Positions 1 through 7,005 are shown, counted from the stretch's first letter. The stretch: 10,120 nt of DNA from Gulosibacter massiliensis (GCA_945901035.1 CAMDKN010000034.1:1-10120), one strand, 5' to 3'. The notes: a model not told the origin generated them from the sequence alone. Numbers and translations are program-made.

Positions 1-941
1 GCTCGATAGATCGCCTGAACGGCGACTTCGCGCATTTCGCCCGTGCCGCGAACCCCGCCCGCGCCGTCGGGTTCGGTCCGTTCGTAGCGGAACGCACTCA
101 CCGCCCCGCCTGTGCCGACGACCTCGATGGGGTTGGCAAAAAAGTGCAGGTGCAAGCGGCGGCTGGCCGTTCCGACCTCGGCCTCGCGCCACGTCCGGAA
201 AATCTTGTCGATGACAAAAATCTGTTTGTTCGACTCGATAGCCGATTTCGACGCGTCGTCGTAATGGAAGTCTTCATCGTGAACGATCATGTCCACGTCA
301 TCGAGTTCACCGAGCTCGCGCAATTCCAGCGGCGTGAATTTGACCTGCATCGGGCCGCGTCGCCCGAACACATGAACGTCGGTGACGGGACTCTGTTTGA
401 GTCGGTTGTAAACGTTGTCGGGGATTTCGGTCGGCAACAGGTCATCAGCGTGTTTCGCGAGCATCCGCGCGACATCCAGGGCCACATTCCCGTTCCCGAT
501 GACCGCAACTTCTTTCGCGTTGAGCGGCCAATCGCGCGGAACGTCGGGGTGCCCGTCGTACCACGACACAAATTCGGCCGCACCATACGATCCGGCGAGT
601 TCGATGCCGGGAATGTTCAAATCAGCGTCACGGATTGCACCGGTCGAAAAAATCACCGCGTGATAGTGCCGCTTGAGGTCAGCGAGAGTGATGTCGGTTC
701 CGAAATTGACATTTCCGAAAATGCGAATGCCGCCCGAGTCGAGCACATCGCGAAGAGCGTTGATGATGCCTTTGATTCGAGGGTGGTCCGGCGCGACACC
801 GTATCGGACGAGCCCGTAGGGTGCGGGGAGCCGATCGAACAGGTCGATCGACACATCGAACGCCCGATCATGTTTCTGGAGAATATCGGCGGCATAAATC
901 CCCGCTGGCCCAGCACCAACGATGGCAAGTCGAAGTTTCAT
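1..941 (-). CDS. FprA-like ferredoxin-NADP+ reductase (adrenodoxin-reductase family), 3' part missing
   Basis: The first 313 residues are present; the reading frame runs off the left edge. Family members are about 450-460 residues, so roughly the last third is outside the window. Seen: an N-terminal FAD Rossmann motif GAGPAG at residues 9-14, the family stretch around APYGLVRYGVAPDHP (40-54), a second nucleotide-binding motif GNGNVA at 149-154, and GRRGPMQ (193-199), whose arginine pair is typical of NADPH 2'-phosphate recognition. Family knowledge: these cytosolic flavoproteins pass electrons between NADPH and ferredoxins. The ATG follows an AGGA ribosome site that overlaps the TAG stop of the polyprenyl synthase six bases upstream, so the two are almost certainly cotranscribed. 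A role in quinone side-chain or other redox chemistry is only inferred from the operon. It is not MenJ, which is a different flavoprotein family. Confidence 0.93.
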   Translation of the reverse strand, partial: MKLRLAIVGAGPAGIYAADILQKHDRAFDVSIDLFDRLPAPYGLVRYGVAPDHPRIKGIINALRDVLDSGGIRIFGNVNFGTDITLADLKRHYHAVIFSTGAIRDADLNIPGIELAGSYGAAEFVSWYDGHPDVPRDWPLNAKEVAVIGNGNVALDVARMLAKHADDLLPTEIPDNVYNRLKQSPVTDVHVFGRRGPMQVKFTPLELRELGELDDVDMIVHDEDFHYDDASKSAIESNKQIFVIDKIFRTWREAEVGTASRRLHLHFFANPIEVVGTGGAVSAFRYERTEPDGAGGVRGTGEMREVAVQAIYR

Positions 942-947
942 ATCGTC

Positions 948-1976
948 CTATTGTGTACGGTCAATGACGCGCGAGGCGAATCGCACGAGGGCCTGTTTGG
1001 GAAGTCCATCCGGGAGAATGCCGAGTGCATCGACCGCTTCGGTCGCCCAGCGACGGGCTCTCGCGACGGTTTCCACCGTGTGGCGGCTGGCTCGGAGTTC
1101 GTCAATGAGTTCGGCGAACGTGGAATCGTCGGCCGCGGCGATTGCCGCGTCAATTCGCGTGACAAGGGACACGGATTCGCCGTCATCAGCGGCGCGCGCC
1201 AAAAGGATGGGTAGCGTAGCGACACCGTTGCGCACATCGTTGCCTTTTTCTTTACCGGTTTCACCACCGTCGAGGTCGAGCACGTCGTCGATGATTTGAA
1301 AGGCGACACCGATTTTTTCGCCATATTCCCGGAGCGGTCCGAAAAACTCGCGCGGTGCGCCGGACGTCATCAGACCGACCACGGCGCTCGAGGCAATCAG
1401 TGAGCCCGTCTTGTCGGCGAGTACCTGAAGATAGTGGGCAACCGCGTCCGCACCGTTTTGAGGTCCGGTCGTTTCGTGCAACTGACCAAGACCCAAACGT
1501 TCAAAGGTCGCTGCGTGTAGACGAACCATGTCGTCGCCGAGGGTCGACGCGAGCGAACTGGCGCGCGCGAGTAGCAGGTCTCCCGTGATGATCGCCACCG
1601 AGTTGGACCACACCGTGTGGGTGGTGGGCACGCCTCGGCGAAGGTCCGCATCATCCATGACGTCGTCGTGATAGAGCGTGGCGAGGTGAATCAGTTCGAC
1701 AACCTGGGCACCCATGATGATGTCCTCGTGGGTCGGGTCACCGTATTCGGCGGCGATGAGGGCCAGCAGCGGTCGAACCCGTTTTCCTCCCGCTTCGAAC
1801 AGATACCGAGCGATGGTGTCCGTGTGTGCGTCGCCGAAGTGCAGGTTTGACTCGAGCGATTCTTCCATCCGCGTGACGCCGGCATTGAGCCGCGCGACGA
1901 GCTCACGTTCCTCCGGCGTTGACAACAGCGCGTCGGCGAGCCCGAAGTTAGAACTGATCGATTTCTTGTGGGTCAT
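948..1976 (-). CDS. Long-chain all-trans polyprenyl diphosphate synthase (menaquinone side chain)
   Basis: A 342-residue trans-isoprenyl diphosphate synthase, a normal length for the family. Seen: GGKRVRP at 63-69 (IPP binding), the first aspartate-rich motif DDVMD at 104-108, KTGSL at 189-193, and the second aspartate-rich motif DDVLD at 230-234. The fifth residue before the first motif is Ala99 rather than a bulky aromatic; in this family that favours long products, so a hepta- to nonaprenyl chain is likely, though the exact length cannot be read. It condenses IPP onto an allylic primer to make the tail that MenA would attach to the naphthoate ring. The open frame extends further upstream, but I chose the ATG at 1976 because it forms an ATGA overlap with the menG stop and gives the usual family N-terminus. 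This implies translational coupling inside the menG operon. Confidence 0.93.
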   Translation of the reverse strand: MTHKKSISSNFGLADALLSTPEERELVARLNAGVTRMEESLESNLHFGDAHTDTIARYLFEAGGKRVRPLLALIAAEYGDPTHEDIIMGAQVVELIHLATLYHDDVMDDADLRRGVPTTHTVWSNSVAIITGDLLLARASSLASTLGDDMVRLHAATFERLGLGQLHETTGPQNGADAVAHYLQVLADKTGSLIASSAVVGLMTSGAPREFFGPLREYGEKIGVAFQIIDDVLDLDGGETGKEKGNDVRNGVATLPILLARAADDGESVSLVTRIDAAIAAADDSTFAELIDELRASRHTVETVARARRWATEAVDALGILPDGLPKQALVRFASRVIDRTQ

Positions 1977-2680
1977 CGCTCTGCGCTCTTGGGGGTGGTT
2001 CCACGGTGAAGTGCGACGACTCCGCCGGTGAGGTTGCGGTAGCCGACGCCGGTGAATCCCGCATCGCGCAGCCAACCCGCGAGAACGCCCTGCGCTGGCC
2101 AGTCTCGAATAGAGTCCATGAGATAGGTGTACGCCGAGGGGTTGGTGCTCGCGAGTTCCGCAATGCGGGGCATGACTTTCGCGAGATAGAAGTCATACGC
2201 GCGCCGGACGAACAGGCTTGGCGGCGTCGTAAATTCGCAAATGACCAGTCGGCCGCCCGGCACCAGCACCCGTCGCATTTCGGCGAGCGCCGCGTGAGGA
2301 TCGTTGACGTTTCTCAGACCGAACGAGATGGTGACCGCCTCGAAACTCGCATCGTCAAACGGAAGTGCCGTCGCGTCGCCCTCGACGAAGTCGATTTCGG
2401 GGTGCCGCTGACGCCCGACCGCGACCATGCCCGCCGAGAAATCCAGTGCCGTGACCCGAGCACCCGTCCGAGCGATCGCGACGCTCGAGGTTCCGGTTCC
2501 CGCAGCGATGTCGAGAACCCGGTCTCCGGGGGAGATTCCCAGAGCGCGAACGGTCGCGATTCGCCACAGCGCACTGGTTCCCATCGAGAGGATGGCGTTG
2601 GTTCGGTCGTAGCCCGGGGCCACGTCGTCGAACATCGCTGCAACCTCATCGGGGTCCTTGCCCAGGTCAGCACTCGTCAC
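1973..2680 (-). CDS. menG: Demethylmenaquinone methyltransferase (UbiE/MenG)
   Basis: About 235 residues from the GTG at 2680. It is a class I SAM-dependent methyltransferase: VLDIAAGTGTSS (55-66) is the SAM-binding glycine loop, Asp80 ends the second strand, and GDATALPF is at 101-108. The UbiE-family signatures GLRNV (121-125) and YTYLMDSIRDWP (184-195) are both present. It C-methylates demethylmenaquinone in the last step of menaquinone synthesis, at the cytoplasmic face of the membrane. The context agrees: menF is divergent and the side-chain synthase follows with a 4-base overlap. An in-frame TTG at 2689 is the alternative start. I prefer GTG because TSADLGKDPDEVAAMFDDVA matches the usual actinobacterial beginning and because a TAGAGT hexamer lies eight bases before it and overlaps the TTG. 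UbiE of ubiquinone synthesis is excluded in practice by the menF/menD context. Confidence 0.94.
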   Translation of the reverse strand: MTSADLGKDPDEVAAMFDDVAPGYDRTNAILSMGTSALWRIATVRALGISPGDRVLDIAAGTGTSSVAIARTGARVTALDFSAGMVAVGRQRHPEIDFVEGDATALPFDDASFEAVTISFGLRNVNDPHAALAEMRRVLVPGGRLVICEFTTPPSLFVRRAYDFYLAKVMPRIAELASTNPSAYTYLMDSIRDWPAQGVLAGWLRDAGFTGVGYRNLTGGVVALHRGTTPKSAER

Positions 2681-2688
2681 GATTACCA

Positions 2689-2694
2689 ACTCTA
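2689..2694 (-). promoter_or_regulatory. Candidate -10 element of the menG operon
   Basis: Minus-strand TAGAGT fits the actinobacterial TANNNT -10 pattern and lies eight bases before the GTG start of menG. If used, transcription would begin at or within a couple of bases of the start codon, a leaderless transcript. No convincing -35 box is seen. A weak GTAGAG that could act as a ribosome site overlaps the same bases, so the reading is uncertain. Confidence 0.35.
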
Positions 2695-2706
2695 CCCGTG
2701 CGTGAG

Positions 2707-2712
2707 TAGCCT
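2707..2712 (+). promoter_or_regulatory. Candidate -10 element for leaderless menF
   Basis: TAGCCT is followed by exactly six bases and then the GTG of menF, the spacing expected when transcription starts on the start codon. TTACCA at 2683-2688 is a possible weak -35 box 18 bases upstream. No Shine-Dalgarno sequence precedes the GTG, which supports a leaderless reading. The whole divergent menG/menF gap is only 38 bases. Confidence 0.45.
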
Positions 2713-2718
2713 TAACCC

Positions 2719-3918
2719 GTGATCGCCGCGAACCCCCTCACCGTCTCGCGCGATGTGTCGCCGCTCGCCCGATTTGGCCCGGTAATCGAGTACGCGAGTG
2801 CTTCGCGGCCGCTGTATTTCCGCACGGGCGACCGCGAAATCGTGGGTATCGGAGAGCACGTACGGTGGTCCGCGAGCGGTCCCCACCGCTTCGCGGAACT
2901 CGGGGCACGGTTATCCGAAGCGCTGTCGACCGTTCAACCCGCTTTTCGCCCGTACATTCACGCCATCGGAAGTGGTTCGTTCGACCCGAACGGCGAGGCG
3001 TTCCTCGTTGTCCCGCGCGTGACAGTCGTGCGGCGAGGTCGCGACGTGACCACCATCACGATTAGTGACGACCTCGCATCGACCGACGCACCGCGTCGCT
3101 CGGTCGGCTCGGCACCGATTGTCGACTGGCCCCACATCGACTCGATCTATCGGGATCGGGTTCGGGCGGCCCTCGGTCGCCTCGACGCGGGTTTCGGCAA
3201 AGTTGTTGTGGCCAGGGCGATCACCGGTCACGTGGTCACCCCCGGTGACGAACGCGCGCCGCTCATCACGTTGGCCGAGGAATACCCCGACTGTCACATC
3301 TTTGCGGTCGATGGTCTGTGGGGGGCGTCCCCCGAAACCCTGGTCGGGGTGCGCGACCGTCGCGTCCACACCCGCGTCCTCGCCGGGAGCGCGGCGCGCG
3401 GGGTCGATCCCGTGGCGGACGCCGCCGCCGCCCGTGCACTCGCGGACAGCGTGAAGGACCGGGACGAACACGAATTCGCAATGCAGTCCGTGCTCACCGC
3501 ACTGGCGCCGCACTGTCGTTCGATTGTCGGAGCATCGACACCGTTCACCCTGAAACTGTCGAACGTGTGGCATCTCGCGAGCGACATCGAGGGCGTCCTG
3601 AAGTCTCGCGAATCGGTCCTCGGCATCATCGATTCCCTCCATCCCACCGCTGCGGTCGCGGGCGTCCCCACGGATCGCGCCTTAGCCACCATCGCCGACG
3701 TCGAAGCAATCCCGCGCGAACGCTACGCCGGTCCCGTCGGATGGGTCGACGGTTCGGGTAACGGTGAGTGGGCGATTGCGCTCCGCTGCGCCCAGTGGCA
3801 CGATGCCGAAATCATCGCTCACGCCGGTGCGGGCATCATCGCGAGCTCGGATCCCGAATCGGAATACGCCGAGACGGAATTGAAATTCCGCCCGATTCGC
3901 GAAGCCCTGTCGCGCTAG
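2719..3918 (+). CDS. menF: Isochorismate synthase (MenF/EntC family)
   Basis: A 399-residue chorismate-binding enzyme of the MenF/EntC type, normal length. Seen: GKVVVAR at 160-166, with Lys161 matching the lysine that activates water in isochorismate synthases; GASPETLV (202-209); LAGSAARG (221-228); the magnesium-site region DRDEHEF (247-253); HPTAAVAGVP (308-317); GPVGWVDG (338-345); and the C-terminal AGAGIIASSDPESEYAETE. It isomerises chorismate to isochorismate, the committed step toward menaquinone. A salicylate or siderophore role is possible for this family in general, but divergent menG and convergent menD make menaquinone by far the likeliest. The start is GTG at 2719, with no ribosome site and a -10-like hexamer six bases before it. 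Its TAG stop is part of a CTAG that also supplies the stop of menD. Confidence 0.94.
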   Translation: MIAANPLTVSRDVSPLARFGPVIEYASASRPLYFRTGDREIVGIGEHVRWSASGPHRFAELGARLSEALSTVQPAFRPYIHAIGSGSFDPNGEAFLVVPRVTVVRRGRDVTTITISDDLASTDAPRRSVGSAPIVDWPHIDSIYRDRVRAALGRLDAGFGKVVVARAITGHVVTPGDERAPLITLAEEYPDCHIFAVDGLWGASPETLVGVRDRRVHTRVLAGSAARGVDPVADAAAARALADSVKDRDEHEFAMQSVLTALAPHCRSIVGASTPFTLKLSNVWHLASDIEGVLKSRESVLGIIDSLHPTAAVAGVPTDRALATIADVEAIPRERYAGPVGWVDGSGNGEWAIALRCAQWHDAEIIAHAGAGIIASSDPESEYAETELKFRPIREALSR

Positions 3919-5588
3919 CCGTTTCGCAGAACGACCTCGACGAGGATCGGCTCGGCGGTTTCGGTCAACGCCGCCGTCAACTGCCCGCGGGTTTCAACTC
4001 GGCGATACGGAATCCCGTACGCTGCGGCGAGCCCGTCGAAGTTGACGTTCTGGGGGGTCAACACAACCGCCTCGAAGTGTTGGGGGTTCGCGGTCGCCGC
4101 GACTTCGAGCCCCTCAAAAATCCGACCACCGTTGTTGTTGCCGACGATGATTTGAATCGGTCCGGTCAGCAGCGCGAGAGAGGTTGCGTCGTAGGCCGCG
4201 GCGAGATCGCCGATCACCAGTCGGGTAACCCCCGTTGCGGTACCGGGCTGTCGGGAGGCTACGGCGATCCCCTGCGCGGTCGCGATGTTTCCGTCAATAC
4301 CGGCCAGTCCGCGGTTGGAATGCACCCGAATCGGCTTGCCGGGAACGATGGAATCCGCGACACGGATGAGGCTGGACGCACCAAAGACGAGACGGTCGTG
4401 CGGCCAGGTTGCGTCCCACACCGAGCGCACGAGCATCTCGCTCGTCACCGGTTCTCGTTGGATTTCCATTTCGCGGCGGGCGAAATCGGACCGGGAGGCG
4501 TGATCGTCAACCAGGCTTCCCGCCACGTCGGCGGCCGGTTCCGACGCACGGTCGTCGAGCGCCATGCGTGACCTGCGCGCCCACGGGATTGCCCATTCGC
4601 GTGAGACCGCGTCGCCGTCGCCCGTCACGACCAGGTCATCGACGAGTCGGGTGTGGTCGGTGGGACGGTACGGGACGCCTTCTCCGACGTGGACGACGAT
4701 CACGTCGACACCCGTGCGCGTGCACAGCGGGTCGATGACCCGTGCGAGTGTCGGGCGACCCACCACAACAACCGTCGTCACCGTGTCGACGAACTCGGGG
4801 TTGACCGCGACCGTTCGGTAGTCCGTCACGAGGTGCGGTCCGAAATGGGCGCCGCTCGCCACCTCGGCAAACAGCGGGGCCCCGAGCGCACGCGCCCATT
4901 CTTCGGCCCGCGTGCCCGCACCCAACCCCGCAACGACCACGACCCCTACCGCTGCCGAGACGTCGGCAATGACGCTCTCACGCACGATCACGGGCAATTC
5001 GCCGGGGACGACGGTGTCCAGGACGTTACTCGGAGCATTGGACGAGAGCGGTTCGACGAACTGCGGATTGACGTGAACGGGACCGCGGTCACGAAGCGCG
5101 GTCGTGAGAGCGTCGAGTGCGACGGCGGACCCGCTTCGCTCGGCGTCCGTTGGCGTGGCCGCGGGCGGCACATCAAAGGTTCCCTTCACCGAGACGGAAA
5201 ACATACCGACGTGAAAAGTCGTTTGGCCGACTCCTCGCCCGCGCATCGATTCGGGGCGGTCCGCGGTGACGAGCAACAACGGAGTTCCCTGATGGAACGC
5301 CTCCACCACCGCGGGGTGAAGATTCGCGACGCTGCTGCCCGAGGTCGTCACGACCACCGCGGGACGACCCGACTCAATCGACATCCCGAGTGCGAGGAAT
5401 CCCGCCGCGCGCTCGTCGAGCACGACGTGCAGAGTCAACAGTTCTCGGTCGGCGAATTCCGCTGCGAGCAGCGCAAGCGACTGTGAACGGGAACCCGGAC
5501 AGACGACGATGTCGGTGACCCCGTTTTCCACGAGAGTTCGAAGGAACGCGAATGACCACCCCGTCGCATTCGATTCGACGTCGGTCAC
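3915..5588 (-). CDS. menD: 2-succinyl-5-enolpyruvyl-6-hydroxy-3-cyclohexene-1-carboxylate synthase (MenD)
   Basis: A 557-residue thiamine-diphosphate enzyme with the normal MenD layout. Seen: CPGSRS at 30-35, Glu59 in LDERAAGF (57-64), which corresponds to the ThDP-activating glutamate, TADRP (108-112), GQTT (121-124), NRGLAGIDG (425-433), and the ThDP/metal motif from GD at 460-461 to NNN at 484-486. It joins isochorismate and 2-oxoglutarate with loss of CO2 to form SEPHCHC, the second step of menaquinone synthesis, in the cytosol. The start is GTG, in a GTGA overlap with the stop of the membrane-protein gene upstream, implying cotranscription and translational coupling. It is convergent with menF: the two stops share one CTAG. 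This places the enzymes of successive steps tail to tail on separate transcripts. Confidence 0.95.
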   Translation of the reverse strand: MTDVESNATGWSFAFLRTLVENGVTDIVVCPGSRSQSLALLAAEFADRELLTLHVVLDERAAGFLALGMSIESGRPAVVVTTSGSSVANLHPAVVEAFHQGTPLLLVTADRPESMRGRGVGQTTFHVGMFSVSVKGTFDVPPAATPTDAERSGSAVALDALTTALRDRGPVHVNPQFVEPLSSNAPSNVLDTVVPGELPVIVRESVIADVSAAVGVVVVAGLGAGTRAEEWARALGAPLFAEVASGAHFGPHLVTDYRTVAVNPEFVDTVTTVVVVGRPTLARVIDPLCTRTGVDVIVVHVGEGVPYRPTDHTRLVDDLVVTGDGDAVSREWAIPWARRSRMALDDRASEPAADVAGSLVDDHASRSDFARREMEIQREPVTSEMLVRSVWDATWPHDRLVFGASSLIRVADSIVPGKPIRVHSNRGLAGIDGNIATAQGIAVASRQPGTATGVTRLVIGDLAAAYDATSLALLTGPIQIIVGNNNGGRIFEGLEVAATANPQHFEAVVLTPQNVNFDGLAAAYGIPYRRVETRGQLTAALTETAEPILVEVVLRNG

Positions 5589-5932
5589 GCCGTGTCCTTG
5601 GGCGGAACGTCCCCTTCGTCATCGAGCCGCTTGAGTTCTTCTTCGAGGCGTGCAATCCGGTCGTCAACCGATTCCGTGGAAAACGGTCCGGTGGTTGTCC
5701 CGCGGTCAACGACATCCGCGGGGGGAGACGGAGGGGTGGCGTTTCGACGGGTTTTCCCCGTTAGGAACCACAACAGCGCACCGACCAACGGGAACAACAC
5801 GATCACGATGAACCAGACGGGCTTCGGAATCTTTCGAACCCGAGATTTCGGGGTGATGGCCACATCGACGATGGCGTAGATCATGATGGCGGCAAGGGCA
5901 AATGACCCGATGAGAAGCACGCGAGCGATCAT
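5585..5932 (-). CDS. Small PLDc_N-type two-helix membrane protein upstream of menD
   Basis: A 115-residue protein with two hydrophobic segments (about 3-25 and 39-58) linked by a short basic loop with KIPKPVW, followed by a hydrophilic tail that ends in an acidic, probably helical stretch (about 88-106, DRIARLEEELKRLDDE). The two-helix module with a V/I-x-D turn and K-x-x-W-x-x-I-x-x-x-P-x-x-G pattern resembles the N-terminal membrane domain of cardiolipin synthases (PLDc_N). No HKD catalytic motif of phospholipase D is present, so it is not itself a synthase. Such proteins often stand beside menD in Actinobacteria. The function is unknown; a membrane scaffold or helper for quinone or lipid enzymes is speculation. 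It is first in the transcript, with a -10 hexamer six bases before its ATG, and overlaps menD by four bases. Confidence 0.85.
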   Translation of the reverse strand: MIARVLLIGSFALAAIMIYAIVDVAITPKSRVRKIPKPVWFIVIVLFPLVGALLWFLTGKTRRNATPPSPPADVVDRGTTTGPFSTESVDDRIARLEEELKRLDDEGDVPPKDTA

Positions 5933-5938
5933 CTTTCC

Positions 5939-5944
5939 ATTCTA
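5939..5944 (-). promoter_or_regulatory. Candidate -10 element for the PLDc_N-menD operon
   Basis: Minus-strand TAGAAT, one base from the TATAAT consensus, is followed by exactly six bases (GGAAAG) and then the ATG at 5932. The purine run is too close to the ATG to act as a normal ribosome site, so a leaderless start is the simplest reading. A -35 box is not evident. Confidence 0.5.
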
Positions 5945-5963
5945 GGTGTGCTCGGTTGGCGCT

Positions 5964-5969
5964 TACGAT
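5964..5969 (+). promoter_or_regulatory. Candidate -10 element for the DUF4229 gene
   Basis: TACGAT is followed by exactly six bases (AGAGGC) and the ATG at 5976. GAGG lies one base from the ATG, too close for normal ribosome binding, which again favours a leaderless transcript. It lies within the 43-base divergent gap that also holds the promoter of the PLDc_N-menD pair. Confidence 0.5.
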
Positions 5970-5975
5970 AGAGGC

Positions 5976-6230
5976 ATGAACCCGTGGATTCAGTACACCC
6001 TCGCTCGGTTGGGGCTGTTCCTCGTCCCGCTCGTCATCATGGTCGCGATCGGTGTCGGCTGGTTGTGGAGTTCCATCTTCGCAACCCTCATCGCTCTGTC
6101 CCTTTCCGTTCTGTTTCTGCACCCGCTCCGCGCGCGACTGTCAACGGAAATCGTCAAGCGAGTTGAGAAACCCACTCACGACATCGACTCGGACATCGAG
6201 GATTCACAGATCGATTCGGCGAAGGGCTAG
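5976..6230 (+). CDS. DUF4229-type small membrane protein
   Basis: An 84-residue protein with an N-terminal YTLARLGLF stretch, two adjacent hydrophobic segments (about 8-28 and 31-48), then a basic helix with RARLSTEIVKRVEK and an acidic tail with an ED pair. This layout matches the actinobacterial DUF4229 family, whose function is unknown. The frame is open upstream to 5946, but ATG 5976 is preferred because the homologous part begins there and a TACGAT hexamer lies six bases before it. It is monocistronic: its stop is shared in a CTAG with the convergent GntR gene. From memory, genes of this family are often near menA and other menaquinone genes in Actinobacteria, so a link to region 1 is plausible but unproven. 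Confidence 0.82.
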   Translation: MNPWIQYTLARLGLFLVPLVIMVAIGVGWLWSSIFATLIALSLSVLFLHPLRARLSTEIVKRVEKPTHDIDSDIEDSQIDSAKG

Positions 6231-6266
6231 GCGAGGAATCCGCGCAACAACGCGGCGGACCCTTCG
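6220..6266. terminator. Nested inverted repeat at the DUF4229/GntR convergence
   Basis: A perfect 7-base inverted repeat (CGAAGGG at 6220-6226, CCCTTCG at 6260-6266) encloses a GC-rich 5-base hairpin (CCGCG, loop CAACAA, CGCGG at 6240-6255). It straddles the shared CTAG stop of two convergent genes, where a bidirectional terminator would be expected. There is no T-run on either side and most of it codes for the end of the GntR protein, so intrinsic termination is doubtful. Confidence 0.25.
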
Positions 6267-7000
6267 AGATGGTCGCGCATGGCCGCTTCGGCATCGTCCG
6301 GTCGTCCCGTCAAAATCGCCATCACGATTGTCTCGTGTTGCTCGTTCGAGTGCGCAATGTTGCGCGGCAACAGCGGAATTTCATCCAAGAGTTCGTTGAT
6401 TCGCACGCGCGACTGCGCCACCTGGTGCACGAGCGCGTTGGACCCCGTCATTTCGGCAATCATGAGGTGCAGTCGGGAATCCAGGCGACGGTAATCCTCC
6501 ACGGACGCGGTGGTGGTTTCCTGATGAACCGACCACAGCCGATCCCGAAGCTCTCCGGTGAGGTCGCTGAGCGCAGCTTGAAACGCAGCGCCCGGCTCCA
6601 ACACGGCCCGCAACACCAACACGTCGTGGATGTCCGTCCGCGTAAACCGGCGGCGTTCGAGAACGTCTCCGTCTCGGCCGATCACGATGGGTCCAGCGGG
6701 CACGACGTCCGCGACGAACGTGCCACCATACCGACCGCGACGAATCGCCAAGTATCCCGCCTCGGACAACGACGCGATGGCGTCGCGCACGGTGTCCCGT
6801 GAAATCTCGAGCATCGTCGCGAGTTCCCGTTCGGGCGGAAGCTGTTCGCCCGAGTGGATGAGCCCCAACCGAATGGTCTGCAGGATTCGTTCGACCGTCT
6901 CTTCGAAGGTGTTTCCACCGCGAATCGGCTTCAGGAGCAGCGATCGGTCGAACGTGACCGCCGCCCCAAAAGGCTCATTCTCCGAGAGGTCGGAATCCAT
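6227..7000 (-). CDS. GntR-family transcriptional regulator with FCD ligand domain
   Basis: A 257-residue FadR-subfamily regulator. The winged helix spans about 31-98, with G51-PPERELA (55-61) and the recognition helix ISRDTVRDAIASLSEAGYL. The all-helical FCD domain spans about 125-250 and keeps the usual metal-site residues: Asp174 and His178 (DxxxH), His222 and His244. FCD domains often bind carboxylate ligands through a metal; here the ligand would probably be an intermediate of the operon's amine pathway (inference). It begins five bases after the stop of the short-chain dehydrogenase, with no ribosome site of its own, so it is the last gene of the catabolic operon and probably its autoregulated repressor. 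This differs from E. coli, where the putrescine operon is controlled by PuuR, an HTH-cupin protein. The target promoter should lie upstream of the ligase gene, outside the window. Confidence 0.92.
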   Translation of the reverse strand: MDSDLSENEPFGAAVTFDRSLLLKPIRGGNTFEETVERILQTIRLGLIHSGEQLPPERELATMLEISRDTVRDAIASLSEAGYLAIRRGRYGGTFVADVVPAGPIVIGRDGDVLERRRFTRTDIHDVLVLRAVLEPGAAFQAALSDLTGELRDRLWSVHQETTTASVEDYRRLDSRLHLMIAEMTGSNALVHQVAQSRVRINELLDEIPLLPRNIAHSNEQHETIVMAILTGRPDDAEAAMRDHLEGSAALLRGFLA

Positions 7001-7005
7001 GGTGG

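Noticed and set aside
144..1214. Long plus-strand open frame (356 codons) opposite the ferredoxin reductase and polyprenyl synthase genes.
   Set aside because: It is antisense to two genes with clear family motifs; the translation has no recognisable domain and is rich in Arg, Val and Asp, as expected from reversed GC-rich coding sequence.
2006..2722. Plus-strand open frame of 238 codons opposite menG.
   Set aside because: It covers menG almost exactly in antisense and has low-complexity composition; menG has SAM and UbiE signatures.
3896..3945. Short palindromes (TTCGCGAA, and CCTC-GAC-GAGG) around the menF/menD convergence that could be a terminator.
   Set aside because: Stems are four bases or have no usable loop, with no T-run; both lie inside coding sequence.
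3768..5486. Two plus-strand open frames (267 and 277 codons) opposite menD.
   Set aside because: Antisense shadows with no recognisable domain; menD is complete and intact.
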